DNA of 64,000 nucleotides from Nitratireductor pacificus pht-3B (lineage in GTDB: Bacteria; Pseudomonadota; Alphaproteobacteria; Rhizobiales; Rhizobiaceae), in NCBI RefSeq assembly GCF_000300335.1, contig NZ_AMRM01000016.1:1-64000 (forward strand), written 5' to 3'. A program made the position numbers and the translations under genes. Positions 9,051-18,307 of this stretch are shown piece after piece. The notes beneath the pieces are model-generated. The model worked only from the letters and a program-made list of their open reading frames with translations, was not told the origin of the DNA and made no database searches. Numbering within the stretch: position 1 is the stretch's first letter; each line of letters starts with the position of its first letter.

Positions 9051-10133
9051 ATAAAGCAGCGACCGGCCTTCCTCGGTAAACAGATGCATCTTTTCAGGGG
9101 CTGCAGTGATGCGCACCTGGTCTCCCTTCGCGTGGCGCTGCACGCCGGCGACCTTCACGACGACGGCCTCTTCGACGCCGACGACCTTCAGGTAGATGTT
9201 GGTGACTTCGCCGAGGCGCTCGACGAAATGCACCTCGCCCTCGAACAGATGATCCCCGCCATCGGCGAGCCGCAAGTCTTCCGGGCGGACACCGAATTTT
9301 GCGGGCTTGCCGGCGAGGGTCTCGGGGGAGGTGATCGGCACTTCTGCGGTGCCGCCCGACAGCCTGACCGTCGTCGTCCTGCCGGTCTTCTCGATGGTGG
9401 CCGGCTGGATGTTCATGGCGGGCGAGCCGATGAACTGGGCGACAAACAGGTTGGCCGGGCGCTCGTAGAGCTCGATCGGGGCGCCGACCTGTTCGATATG
9501 GCCGGCGGACAGCACGACGATGCGGTCGGCGAGCGTCATCGCCTCCACCTGGTCGTGCGTCACGTAGATCATCGTCGTGTCGGGCATCGAGCCTTTCAGC
9601 TTGGCGATCTCGATGCGGGTTGCGACGCGCAGCGCCGCGTCGAGGTTCGACAGGGGCTCGTCGAACAGGAACACCTTCGGGTTGCGCACGATGGCGCGGC
9701 CGATTGCGACGCGCTGGCGCTGGCCGCCCGACAGGGCCTTGGGCAGTCGCTCGAGATAGGGCGTGAGCTGCAGGATGTCGGCCGCCGCCCTGACGCGTTT
9801 CTCGATCTCCTCCTTCGGCGCCCTGGCGATCTTCATGCCGAAGGCCATGTTGTCGTAGACGGTCATGTGCGGGTAGAGCGCATAGGACTGGAAGACCATG
9901 GCGATGCCGCGCTGCGAGGGCGGAATGTCGTTGACCCGCTCGCCGCCGATATGCATGTCGCCGCCGGTGATGCTCTCCAGCCCGGCGATCATGCGCAGCA
10001 GGGTGGACTTGCCGCAGCCGGACGGGCCGACGAAGACGATGAATTCGCCCTCGTCGATCTTCAGGTCGATGCCGTGGATGACCTTGGTGGCGCCGTAGCT
10101 CTTCTGGATGTCCTTCAGATCAAGAGCGGTCAT
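9045..10133 (-). CDS. aglK: Alpha-glucoside ABC transporter ATPase AglK (MalK/MsmK family)
   Basis: This 362-residue cytoplasmic ATPase powers sugar import. Walker A GPSGCGKST is at residues 36-44, the Q-loop at FQSYAL (81-86), the LSGGQ signature at 134-138, and Walker B VFLFDEP at 154-160, with the switch histidine in YVTHDQ. A C-terminal TOBE/MalK regulatory extension fills residues about 240-362. It is the last gene of aglEFGAK, 12 bases after aglA, the same order as in Sinorhizobium meliloti. The match to that operon is the main basis for the name. Confidence 0.92.
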   Translation of the reverse strand: MTALDLKDIQKSYGATKVIHGIDLKIDEGEFIVFVGPSGCGKSTLLRMIAGLESITGGDMHIGGERVNDIPPSQRGIAMVFQSYALYPHMTVYDNMAFGMKIARAPKEEIEKRVRAAADILQLTPYLERLPKALSGGQRQRVAIGRAIVRNPKVFLFDEPLSNLDAALRVATRIEIAKLKGSMPDTTMIYVTHDQVEAMTLADRIVVLSAGHIEQVGAPIELYERPANLFVAQFIGSPAMNIQPATIEKTGRTTTVRLSGGTAEVPITSPETLAGKPAKFGVRPEDLRLADGGDHLFEGEVHFVERLGEVTNIYLKVVGVEEAVVVKVAGVQRHAKGDQVRITAAPEKMHLFTEEGRSLLYL

Positions 10134-10145
10134 TTCCTCCCCCTT

Positions 10146-11828
10146 TCATCGTCCCCTGCGGGCGAACCAGCTTGCATAGGGCGGCAGTTTCAGGACGCCG
10201 TCCTCGATCCGTCCGGCGGCGCTGGAATCGGTCATTTCCGCGTAGCCCCGGGCGTCCAGCGCCACCTCCGCCGGGCGGCCGGTCATGTTGATGGCCACCA
10301 GAACCGAGGCGCCGGCCATGGAGCGCTCGAACATGAGCACGTCGTCGCCGGCGTCGCGGAAGCCGATGTCTCCCTTGGCGAATTCGATATGGCGGCTGCG
10401 GAAGGCGAGCATGTCGCGGTAATGCGCCAGAAGCGCGTCGTCGCCGGTCTGGGCGGAGACCGCCAGATGCAGGTGCTCCGGCGGCACCGGCAGCCATGGC
10501 CTGCCGGCGGTGAAACCGCCATTGACCTGGCTTTCCGACCAGACCATGGGCGTGCGGCAGCCGTCGCGCCCCTTGAAGGTCGGCCAGAACTGGATGCCGT
10601 AGGGGTCCTGCAGATCCTTCAGGTCGAGCACGGCCTCGGTCAGCCCCAGCTCCTCGCCCTGATAGAGGCAGACCGAACCGCGCAGGGAGAGGATCAGCGT
10701 CGTCGTCATCTTCAGGAAGGCGTCGCGGTCGTGCACCTGGTCGGCCCAGCGCGAGGCATGGCGCACCACGTCGTGGTTGGAAAAGCTCCAGCACGACCAG
10801 CCGTCGGGCGCCTTCTGCTCAAAGCTCTCCAGAACCCGGCGCACGCGGGTGGGCGTCAGCGGTTCCTGCGACAGGAAGTCGAAGGAGTAGCACATGTGCA
10901 CCTTGTCGTTGCCGCTCGTATAGGCGGCAACCAGGTCGAGCCCGCGCTGGGCGTCGCCCACCTCGCCGACGGCGGTGGTGCCGGGATATTCGTCGAGCAG
11001 CGTCCGGAAACGCTTCAGGAATTCTAGGTTCTCCGGCTGGTTCTTGTCGTAGAGATGTTCCTGGTAGTTGTAGGGGTTCACCGCCGGCGCGATGGAGGCG
11101 TTGCGCTGGTCCTGGCCAAGCGGCGGGTTGTCCTCCAGCCCTGCCGAGTGGAAGTAGAAATTGATCGTGTCGAGCCGGAAGCCGTCGACGCCGCGGTCGA
11201 GCCAGAAGCGCACCGTGTCGAGCAGCGCGTCCTGGACGGCCGGATTGTGGAAGTTGAGGTCGGGCTGGCTCGCCAGGAAATTGTGCAGGTAATACTGGCA
11301 GCGGCCGGTGTCCCATTGCCAGGCCGAGCCGCCGAAGATCGACAGCCAGTTGTTGGGCGGGCTGCCGTCCGGCTTCGGATCGGCCCAGACATACCAGTCG
11401 GCGCGCGGGTTGGTGCGGCTCTCGCGGCTCTCGACGAACCAGGGATGGCGGTCGGAGGAATGCGAGATCACCTGGTCGATCATCACCTTGAGGCCGAGGC
11501 GGTGCGCCTCGGTGATCATGGCGTCGAAATCGGCGAGCGAGCCGAACATCGGGTCGACCTGCTTGTAGTCCGAAACGTCATAGCCGAAATCGAGCATGGG
11601 CGATTTGAAGAAGGGCGATATCCAGATCGCGTCGACGCCCAGCCCCGCGATGTAGGGCAGGCGCTGGGTGATGCCCTTCAGGTCGCCGATGCCGTCGCCG
11701 TTCGAATCCTGGAAGGAGCGCGGATAGATCTGGTAGATCACCGCGCCGCGCCACCAGTCGGGGTCTTCGGCATGCCGGCTCATCGCCCCGGGGGCATAGT
11801 CGAACGGGACATCGTGCAGGACATTCAT
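10146..11828 (-). CDS. aglA: Alpha-glucosidase AglA (GH13)
   Basis: This 560-residue cytoplasmic GH13 hydrolase probably splits imported alpha-glucosides such as sucrose, maltose or trehalose. The catalytic set is visible: nucleophile D220 (DGFRLD), acid/base E289 (AVGEVGD) and transition-state stabiliser D353 (SNHD). The start MNVLHDVPFDYAPG at 11828 follows AGGAGG by 12 bases. The longer open frame upstream is the aglG gene read in another frame. It is 8 bases from aglG and 12 from aglK. Confidence 0.93.
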   Translation of the reverse strand: MNVLHDVPFDYAPGAMSRHAEDPDWWRGAVIYQIYPRSFQDSNGDGIGDLKGITQRLPYIAGLGVDAIWISPFFKSPMLDFGYDVSDYKQVDPMFGSLADFDAMITEAHRLGLKVMIDQVISHSSDRHPWFVESRESRTNPRADWYVWADPKPDGSPPNNWLSIFGGSAWQWDTGRCQYYLHNFLASQPDLNFHNPAVQDALLDTVRFWLDRGVDGFRLDTINFYFHSAGLEDNPPLGQDQRNASIAPAVNPYNYQEHLYDKNQPENLEFLKRFRTLLDEYPGTTAVGEVGDAQRGLDLVAAYTSGNDKVHMCYSFDFLSQEPLTPTRVRRVLESFEQKAPDGWSCWSFSNHDVVRHASRWADQVHDRDAFLKMTTTLILSLRGSVCLYQGEELGLTEAVLDLKDLQDPYGIQFWPTFKGRDGCRTPMVWSESQVNGGFTAGRPWLPVPPEHLHLAVSAQTGDDALLAHYRDMLAFRSRHIEFAKGDIGFRDAGDDVLMFERSMAGASVLVAINMTGRPAEVALDARGYAEMTDSSAAGRIEDGVLKLPPYASWFARRGR

Positions 11829-11836
11829 GGGAGCGG

Positions 11837-12973
11837 TCAGCCTCCTTTGACGGACCCGGCCAGGAGACCGCGGACCAGATAACGTTGCATGGCGAAGAAG
11901 ACGAGGATCGGCACGATGATGGCGACGAAGGCCGAGGCCGTCAGGATTTCCCAGTTGCCGCCGCGCGAGCCGAGCAGTTCGCGCAGCCGCCCGGTCAGCA
12001 CGAGCTGTTCCTCGTTGTTGCCGAGGAAGACGGTGGCGACCAGCAGGTCGTTCCAGGTCCACAGGAACTGGAAGATGGCGAAGGAGGCAAGCGCCGGGAA
12101 GGAGAGCGGCAGGATGATCTTGCGAAAGATCTCGAAGTCCGACGCGCCGTCCACCTTGGCGCTCTCGATGATCTCGCGCGGCAGGCCGGCCATGTAGTTG
12201 CGCAGGAGGTAGATGGCGAGCGGCAGGCCGAAGCCCGTATGCGCCAGCCAGATGCCGATGAAGGATTTTCCGATGCCGACCTCATTGTAGAGCCTGAGGA
12301 GCGGGATCAGCGACATCTGCAACGGCACCACCAGCAGGCCGACGATGGTCGCCAGCAGCAGCGCGCGGCCGGGAAATTCCATCCAGGCGAGCGCATAGGC
12401 CGCATAGGCGGCGATCAGGATCGGGATCACCGTTGCCGGGATCGTCACCGTCATCGTGTTGATGAAGCTCTTGCCCAGCCCTTCGGAGAACAGCACGTTC
12501 TCGTAGTTCTCCGTGGTGAATCTCGGCGGCTCGACGGAGCTGACGAAGATGCGCTGGCCGCGATTGCCCTCCGGCTTCTGCGGATAGGCGACGACGTAGT
12601 CGCCATTGGCCGCGACGGTGACGGTCGCGCCGTCGCGCAGCTCGGCGGTTTCGTCCACGGCAAAGGCCGACGGCTCTCGCGAGGAGACGCCGAAAGCCGC
12701 CGCCTTGCCGCCGCTCCCCTCGAAGACATTGCCCTTCAGCACCCAGCGCCCGTCCTCTTCTTCCGCCTCGTCGGGCGGCGCGGCGCGGGCGACGATGTTG
12801 CGCTCGGAGGCGGTCAGCGCCGTCCACCAGCCGCTGACGGCGAGCTGGTCCTTGTCGCGCAGGGACGAGACGAGAATGCCCAGCGTCGGCAGGGTCCACA
12901 GGGCCACGAGGAACAGGACGGCCAGATGCACGGCCCAGGTCAGGGCCGGCCGGTTTCCGACGACCGTGCTCAT
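11837..12973 (-). CDS. aglG: Alpha-glucoside ABC transporter permease AglG
   Basis: MalG-type inner-membrane permease, 378 residues. The first TM is at about 12-35; a large periplasmic insertion (about 45-155, rich in charged and polar residues) follows, then five more TM segments. The EAA loop is at LPREIIESAKVDGASDFEIF, the docking site for AglK. The ATG overlaps the aglF stop as ATGA (12970-12973). Size and the big first periplasmic loop match AglG of rhizobia. Confidence 0.92.
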   Translation of the reverse strand: MSTVVGNRPALTWAVHLAVLFLVALWTLPTLGILVSSLRDKDQLAVSGWWTALTASERNIVARAAPPDEAEEEDGRWVLKGNVFEGSGGKAAAFGVSSREPSAFAVDETAELRDGATVTVAANGDYVVAYPQKPEGNRGQRIFVSSVEPPRFTTENYENVLFSEGLGKSFINTMTVTIPATVIPILIAAYAAYALAWMEFPGRALLLATIVGLLVVPLQMSLIPLLRLYNEVGIGKSFIGIWLAHTGFGLPLAIYLLRNYMAGLPREIIESAKVDGASDFEIFRKIILPLSFPALASFAIFQFLWTWNDLLVATVFLGNNEEQLVLTGRLRELLGSRGGNWEILTASAFVAIIVPILVFFAMQRYLVRGLLAGSVKGG

Positions 12974-14124
12974 TTCATGTCCTTTCGCGCTTCGCGGATG
13001 TTCCAGATCATGATCGGCGTCACCATGGCCATGATGACCAGGGCGATGGTCGAGGCGCGGCCGAAATCGAGGCCGCGGAACATCCAGTCGAACATGTAGT
13101 TGGCCAGCACCTGGCTGCCCCACTGGCCGTTGGTCATGGCCAGCACGATGTCGAACACTTTTAGAACGAGGATGGTGATGGTGGTCCACACCACGGCGAT
13201 CGTGGCCCAGATCTGCGGCACCTTGATCTTGTAGAAGATCTGGAAAGGCGAGGCGCCGTCGATGATCGCCGCCTCGATGGTCTCCTCGGGAATGCCGCGC
13301 AGGGCGGCCGACAGGATGACCATCGCGAAGCCGGTCTGGATCCAGATCAGGATCACCATCAGGAAGAAGCTGTTCCACAGGGGGAGGGTGATCCAGGCCT
13401 GCGGCTCGCCGCCGAAGAAGGTGACGATGGCGTTGAGCAGGCCGATCTGCTCCGTGCCCTCGGCGCGGTAGTCGTAGATGAACTTCCAGATCACGCTTGC
13501 GCCGACGAAGGAGATCGCCATCGGCATGAAGATCAGGCTTTTCGCCAGATTGCCCCAGCCGATGCGGTCGGTCAGCGCGGCGGCGATCAGGCCGAAGAAG
13601 GTCGCGGCCGCCGGCACGACGAGCAGCCATAAGATGTTGTTGAACATGCTTTCGCGGAAGGCGGCGTCGGTGGCGAGCCAGGCGTAGTTGGCGCCGCCCA
13701 CCCATTGCCGTCCGTCGGGACCGTGGAAGCTCAGGAAGATCGAGTTGACGACCGGGTAGACGAGATAGATGCCGAGGATCACGACCGCCGGGCCGAGAAA
13801 CAGCCAGGGCCGGATGCCGTTGGCCTTGTTGATGTTGTCTGCGATGTGGACGCCGCGCGCCGGGTAGATCGTGTCGAGGATGCGGTTCGATCCCCAGAAA
13901 TAGCCGAAGCAGGCGGCGACGCCGAGCAGCATGACGAGCACGGCCTGCACCAGCTTGATGTCCGGCAGCACCGCGTTCAGCGCGGCGAAGACGGCGACGG
14001 CGCAGACCACGCTGACGACGATGCCTGCCAGCATGATGATGAGCGCGATGGCAAGGGTGACGAGGAACCCCCCGGGACCCGGCGACCCGGTGGTCGGGGT
14101 GGGGATGGTCGAGGACATGGCCAT
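12970..14124 (-). CDS. aglF: Alpha-glucoside ABC transporter permease AglF
   Basis: MalF-type permease, 384 residues, with about eight hydrophobic segments. The N-terminus is proline/glycine rich (SSTIPTPTTGSPGPGG) before the first TM. The EAA loop appears as EETIEAAIIDGASPFQIFYK. AGGAGG lies 6 bases before the ATG at 14124, which decides the start over a second ATG two codons later. It is separated from aglE by 106 bases that contain two hairpins. Confidence 0.92.
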   Translation of the reverse strand: MAMSSTIPTPTTGSPGPGGFLVTLAIALIIMLAGIVVSVVCAVAVFAALNAVLPDIKLVQAVLVMLLGVAACFGYFWGSNRILDTIYPARGVHIADNINKANGIRPWLFLGPAVVILGIYLVYPVVNSIFLSFHGPDGRQWVGGANYAWLATDAAFRESMFNNILWLLVVPAAATFFGLIAAALTDRIGWGNLAKSLIFMPMAISFVGASVIWKFIYDYRAEGTEQIGLLNAIVTFFGGEPQAWITLPLWNSFFLMVILIWIQTGFAMVILSAALRGIPEETIEAAIIDGASPFQIFYKIKVPQIWATIAVVWTTITILVLKVFDIVLAMTNGQWGSQVLANYMFDWMFRGLDFGRASTIALVIMAMVTPIMIWNIREARKDMK

Positions 14125-14146
14125 TTTCAGCCTCCTGGGTCAGCCT

Positions 14147-14207
14147 CCGGAAGCGGCGCTTCCGGCTCCCGCCTGGCGTCCACCGCCCCGCCGGCGCGGC
14201 CGGCGGG
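14147..14207. repeat. Two GC-rich hairpins between aglE and aglF
   Basis: Hairpin 1: CCGGAAGC (14147-14154) pairs with GCTTCCGG (14158-14165) around a 3-base loop. Hairpin 2: CCCGCCGG (14187-14194) pairs with CCGGCGGG (14200-14207). Hairpins after a binding-protein gene commonly protect its mRNA and give more binding protein than permease. That role is inferred; the stems are seen directly. Confidence 0.55.
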
Positions 14208-14230
14208 ACAGCGTGGCGCGCGGGCCGATC

Positions 14231-15586
14231 CTACTTGATGGCGTCCCATTCCTTCTGGACGTCGGCGCCGACTTCCTTGGCGGACTTGCCGCCGACATAG
14301 TCGATCATGCCGGTCCAGAAGGCGCCGGCGCCGATCTTGCCGGGCATCAGGTCGGAGCCGTCGAAGCGGAAGGTGGTGGCGCTGGTCAGGATCTCGCCCT
14401 GCTTCCTCAGGGCGTCGTTTGCGTAGGTCTCCGGATTGGCGTCCTTGAAGGGCGTCAGGAAGCCGGCCTGCGCCATCCAGATCTCGTGGGCGATGGGCGT
14501 CTTCAGGAAGTCGATGAAGGCGCGCGCCACGTCGGAATCCTTGGTGATGGCGAAGATCGTGCCGGCGCCGAGCACCGGCGTGCCGAGGTCCTTCTCCGCA
14601 TAGGCCGGGAAGTAGAAGAAGTCCGCATCGCGGCCGAGTTCCGTACCCTCCGGGAAAAAGGAGGGAATGAACGAGGCCTGGCGGTGCATGTAGCATTTCG
14701 GCGGCGAGGCGAAGAGGCCCTTCGGGCTGTCGCGGAAATCCGTCGAAGCGACGGCGCTCGTGCCGCCGTCGACATAGTCGTCGTTCCTGGCGAAGGCGCC
14801 GAACGCGTCGATGGCCTCCGCCACGCGGTCGTCGTCGAAGGGGATCTCGTTGCGGACCCACTGGTCGTAGACCTCGGGTGCCTGGGTGCGCAGCATCAGG
14901 TCCTCGACCCAGTCGGTGGCGGGCCAGCCCGTGGCGCCGCCCGATCCGAGGCCGATGCACCATGGCGTCGCGCCGTCGGCGACGATCTGGTCCGACAGCG
15001 CCTTCAGTTCCTCCATCGTCTGCGGCACCTCATATCCCGCATCCTCGAAATTCTCCGGAACGTACCAGACGAGCGACTTCAGGTCGGCCTTGTAGGAGAA
15101 GCCGTAGAAATTCTCCGCGCCGTCCTGGCCCTTGTAGGTACCGAGATCGACCCAGGACTGGCCGGCTGCATAGTGCTCCTTCATCCAGTCGGCCGTCTCG
15201 CTGCCGAGCGGCACCAGCAGGCCCTTGGAGGCGAGGTCCGCCGCGAGGCCCGGCTGCGGGAAGACGGCGACATTCGGCGCGCTGCCGGCCTGCGTGTCGA
15301 TGACGATTTGCTGCTCGAAGGAATCGGAGCCGGAATAGTTCACCTTGGCGCCGGTCGCCTCCTCGAAATAGGCGGTGACGGACTCGATCAGGTCCTTGTC
15401 GGCGCTGAGCCACGGACCGAACAGGCTCATCTCCTGGCCGGAGAGGTCGTGCGCCGCCTTGAAGTCCTCGAAACTCTTCCAGTTGAACCGCGCATCCTCG
15501 CCGGGCGCGAATTTCAGGTCGGCGGCATACGCCGCGCTACAGGAAAGCGCCAGCGCGACCGCGCCGACGAGCATGGACGTCTTCAT
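14231..15586 (-). CDS. aglE: Alpha-glucoside ABC transporter substrate-binding protein AglE
   Basis: This is a 451-residue periplasmic sugar-binding protein. The signal peptide is MKTSMLVGAVALALSCSAAYA with cleavage probably after AYA. The mature part has the extended family-1 binding-protein pattern (LVPLGSETADWMKEHY, ATPWCIGLGSGGATGWPATDW). The start is the ATG at 15586 because GGAGG sits 5-6 bases upstream; a GTG 12 bases earlier lies inside that ribosome site. It is the first gene of the agl operon and divergent from aglR across a spacer with LacI-type operators. Confidence 0.92.
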   Translation of the reverse strand: MKTSMLVGAVALALSCSAAYAADLKFAPGEDARFNWKSFEDFKAAHDLSGQEMSLFGPWLSADKDLIESVTAYFEEATGAKVNYSGSDSFEQQIVIDTQAGSAPNVAVFPQPGLAADLASKGLLVPLGSETADWMKEHYAAGQSWVDLGTYKGQDGAENFYGFSYKADLKSLVWYVPENFEDAGYEVPQTMEELKALSDQIVADGATPWCIGLGSGGATGWPATDWVEDLMLRTQAPEVYDQWVRNEIPFDDDRVAEAIDAFGAFARNDDYVDGGTSAVASTDFRDSPKGLFASPPKCYMHRQASFIPSFFPEGTELGRDADFFYFPAYAEKDLGTPVLGAGTIFAITKDSDVARAFIDFLKTPIAHEIWMAQAGFLTPFKDANPETYANDALRKQGEILTSATTFRFDGSDLMPGKIGAGAFWTGMIDYVGGKSAKEVGADVQKEWDAIK

Positions 15587-15667
15587 GAATTCCTCCACAG
15601 GCGACCGTCCGGCCGCTCCTCCTCACTCATTCTCCGCTCCAGCGCTCGAAACGTTTTCACAGTCTTT

Positions 15668-15683
15668 TCCAAAGCGCTTTGGA
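15668..15683. promoter_or_regulatory. LacI-type operator (AglR site 1)
   Basis: TCCAAAGCGCTTTGGA is a perfect 16-bp palindrome with the central CG typical of LacI-family operators. It lies 82 bases upstream of aglE. A related partial site, AAACGTTT, is at 15649-15656. AglR as the ligand is inferred from adjacency. Confidence 0.7.
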
Positions 15684-15790
15684 TTTTGATACCATCATGC
15701 CGCGCCGCGTTTGAGTCAAGAGCGTGTGGTCGGTTTTCGCTGATTTTTGCGATTGTATGCCCGATTATGCCGATGAAGACCGTTATCCGG

Positions 15791-15800
15791 GAGAGCGCTC
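15791..15800. promoter_or_regulatory. Possible LacI-type half-strength operator (AglR site 2)
   Basis: GAGAGCGCTC contains the palindromic core GAGCGCTC, sharing the AGCGCT centre with the two stronger sites at 15668 and 15837. It lies in the same divergent spacer; binding is inferred. Confidence 0.4.
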
Positions 15801-15836
15801 TTGATCCGATGGCGATGATGTGACACCAGTTTTTTG

Positions 15837-15846
15837 AAAGCGCTTT
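15837..15846. promoter_or_regulatory. LacI-type operator (AglR site 3)
   Basis: AAAGCGCTTT repeats the core of site 1 (15671-15680) exactly. It lies 18 bases before the aglR start, a good position for autorepression. Centre-to-centre distance to site 1 is 166 bp, compatible with looping. Confidence 0.65.
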
Positions 15847-15863
15847 GAGGGAGGAGACGCCTG

Positions 15864-16919
15864 GTGACCCGGAAGGCCGTCAATCTGAAGATGTTATCGG
15901 AGGCCCTGGGTCTCTCCCAGACGACGGTGTCGCGCGCGCTGAACGGTTTTCCCGAAGTGTCCGAGAAGACCCGGGCCCGGGTCGTCGAGGCGGCGGAGCG
16001 GCTCAACTACCGGCCGAGCCCCAGCGCGGCCAGCCTCGCCACCGGCAAGTCACGCCTGATTGGCCATGTCGTCAGCCTTTCCGCGCATATCATGATCAAC
16101 CCGCATTTCGCGGACTTCATCGCCGGTGCCGGGGAGGTCTATTCGGAGTCCGGCTATGACATCCTTCTCCGGCTGGCGCCGCTCGAGGAGCAGGAGCGCA
16201 TCTACCACAATCTCGCCCAGGACCAGCGGGTCGACGGCGTGGTGGTGCACGGCCCGCTCACCAACGACCGGCGCATCGGCATTCTGAACGCGCTAGGCCT
16301 GCCCTTCGTCGTTCATGGCCGCAGCGACGAGGAGGGCAGGGATTATGCCTGGATGGACGTCAACAACAGGCGCGCCTTTCACCGGGCGACCGAGTTTCTC
16401 GTCGATCTCGGCCACCGGCGCATTGCGCTGGTCAACGGGATTGAAGCGATGAATTTCGCGGCGCGGCGGCGTCAGGGCTACGAGACGGCGCTGGCGGAGC
16501 GCGGCATCGCGCTCGACGAGACGCTGATGTTCAGCGGCGACATGACCGAGCCGCAGGGCTACCGGGCGACGCGCGAGCTTCTGGCCCTCGGCGAGCCGCC
16601 GACGGCGATCCTCGTCGCCAGCGTGCTGCCGGCGATGGGCATCGCCCGCGCGCTGGGCGAGGCGGGGCTGCGGCCCGGGCCGGACATGTCCGTCGTCGCC
16701 TTCGACGACTGCCTGTCGTTCCTCGAACCGATCGACACGGACGCGCCGCGCGACATTCCCTATTTCACGGCCATGCGCTCGTCGATCCGCGAGGCGGGAA
16801 AGCGCGTCGCGCGCATGCTGCTCGACCGTATCGACGATCCGCAGAGGCCGCTCGAAAGCGAACTCTGGGAGGCCGACTTCGTCGTCGGACAGACCACGGC
16901 GCCGCCCAGCCGGCGCTGA
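15864..16919 (+). CDS. aglR: LacI-family transcriptional regulator AglR
   Basis: This 351-residue repressor has an N-terminal LacI helix-turn-helix (VNLKMLSEALGLSQTTVSRALNGFPEVSEKT region, residues 6-36) and hinge (RPSPSAASLATGKS). A periplasmic-binding-like sugar domain follows (residues 60-345). The start is a GTG at 15864 with GGAGGAG about 8 bases upstream. It is divergent from aglE, with operator-like palindromes in the shared spacer and just upstream of its own start, so it probably represses both aglEFGAK and itself until an alpha-glucoside binds. Confidence 0.88.
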   Translation: MTRKAVNLKMLSEALGLSQTTVSRALNGFPEVSEKTRARVVEAAERLNYRPSPSAASLATGKSRLIGHVVSLSAHIMINPHFADFIAGAGEVYSESGYDILLRLAPLEEQERIYHNLAQDQRVDGVVVHGPLTNDRRIGILNALGLPFVVHGRSDEEGRDYAWMDVNNRRAFHRATEFLVDLGHRRIALVNGIEAMNFAARRRQGYETALAERGIALDETLMFSGDMTEPQGYRATRELLALGEPPTAILVASVLPAMGIARALGEAGLRPGPDMSVVAFDDCLSFLEPIDTDAPRDIPYFTAMRSSIREAGKRVARMLLDRIDDPQRPLESELWEADFVVGQTTAPPSRR

Positions 16920-16945
16920 TCAGCGAACAGCCGAGGAGAACCGAC

Positions 16946-18307
16946 ATGTCCGAGGGCGCGCCGGAGACGATGCAACTGGCCTTTTCGCGCGCCGATTTTC
17001 CGCCGGGTTTCGTGTTCGGCACGGCGACGTCGGCCTACCAGATCGAGGGCAGCCGCTTCGGAGGCTGCGGCACCTCGCACTGGGACACCTTCGCCGCCAC
17101 GCCCGGCAACACGATGCGCGGCGAGAACGGGGCGACGGCCTGTGACCACTATCACCGCTGGGAGAGCGATCTCGACCTGGTGCGCGATGCCGGATTCGAC
17201 TGCTACCGTTTCTCCACCTCCTGGGCGCGCGTCCTGCCGGAGGGGCAGGGCAGGCCGAACGAGGCGGGCCTGGATTTCTACGACCGGCTGGTCGACGGCA
17301 TGCGGGCGCGGGGGCTAAAACCTTTCGCCACGCTCTATCATTGGGACCTGCCGGCGCCGCTTGCCGATATCGGCGGCTGGACCAACCGGGACATCGCCGC
17401 GCGTTTCGCCGACTATGCCGAGATCGTCATGAAGCGGATCGGCGACCGGGTGGAAACCGCCGCGACGATCAACGAACCGTGGTGCGTCGCCTGGCTCAGC
17501 CATTTCATGGGTCTTCACGCGCCGGGCCTGCGCGACATCCGTGCCGCCGCGCGCGCCATGCACCACGTGCTCCTGGCGCATGGCCGCGCGACGCAGGCGA
17601 TGCGGGCGCTCGGCATGGACAATCTCGGCCTCGTCACCAATTTCGAATATGCCGCACCTGCTGACGACAGCCCGGAGGCCGCCCGTGCGGCCCGGCTCTA
17701 TGACGGGATCTACAATCGCTGGTTTCTCGGCGGCGTGTTCAACGGAGCCTATCCGGAGGATGTGCTCGAGGGGTTGGGCCCGCACATGCCGAAGGGCTTC
17801 GAGCAGGATTTCGCGACCATCGGCGCGCCGGTCGACTGGCTCGGCATCAACTACTACACCCGCAAGCTCATCGCCGGCGACGGATCGAACCGGTTTCCCG
17901 CCCTGAAGGAGGTCGAGGGGCCGCTGCCCAAGACGCTGATGGACTGGGAGATCTTCCCCGAGGGCCTGCACCATTTCATCACCTGGGCGGACCGCAACTA
18001 CACGAAGGGCCTGCCGATCTACGTCACGGAGAACGGCATGGCCTCGGCCGACCGCATCGCCGGCGGGCGGGTGGACGATCCGGCGCGGATCGACTTCCTG
18101 AACCGTCATCTGGGCGAGGTGCGGCGCGCCATCGGCGAGGGCGCGCCGGTGAAGGGCTATATCGCCTGGTCGCTGCTCGACAATTACGAATGGTCGCTCG
18201 GCTACGACAAGCGCTTCGGGCTGGTGCATGTCGATTTCGACACGCTCCAGCGCACGCCCAAGGCCTCGTGGCACGCGCTCGGGCGGGCGCTGGTGGGGCA
18301 GGGTTAG
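16946..18307 (+). CDS. Beta-glucosidase (GH1)
   Basis: This 453-residue retaining beta-glucosidase hydrolyses terminal beta-glucosyl residues and is probably cytoplasmic, since no signal peptide is present. The family N-terminus FPPGFVFGTATSAYQIEG is at residues 18-35. The acid/base glutamate is E177 (INEP) and the nucleophile E362 (YVTENG). Length is typical of GH1 enzymes such as Agrobacterium Abg. It follows aglR by 26 bases and may be cotranscribed with it, which would link beta- and alpha-glucoside use. It converges on the next gene with a 4-base overlap. Confidence 0.92.
   Translation: MSEGAPETMQLAFSRADFPPGFVFGTATSAYQIEGSRFGGCGTSHWDTFAATPGNTMRGENGATACDHYHRWESDLDLVRDAGFDCYRFSTSWARVLPEGQGRPNEAGLDFYDRLVDGMRARGLKPFATLYHWDLPAPLADIGGWTNRDIAARFADYAEIVMKRIGDRVETAATINEPWCVAWLSHFMGLHAPGLRDIRAAARAMHHVLLAHGRATQAMRALGMDNLGLVTNFEYAAPADDSPEAARAARLYDGIYNRWFLGGVFNGAYPEDVLEGLGPHMPKGFEQDFATIGAPVDWLGINYYTRKLIAGDGSNRFPALKEVEGPLPKTLMDWEIFPEGLHHFITWADRNYTKGLPIYVTENGMASADRIAGGRVDDPARIDFLNRHLGEVRRAIGEGAPVKGYIAWSLLDNYEWSLGYDKRFGLVHVDFDTLQRTPKASWHALGRALVGQG

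Noticed and set aside
9084-11027. 647-residue plus-strand open frame opposite aglK and aglA
   Set aside because: Histidine/aspartate-rich shadow of the real genes, with no ribosome site or family similarity.
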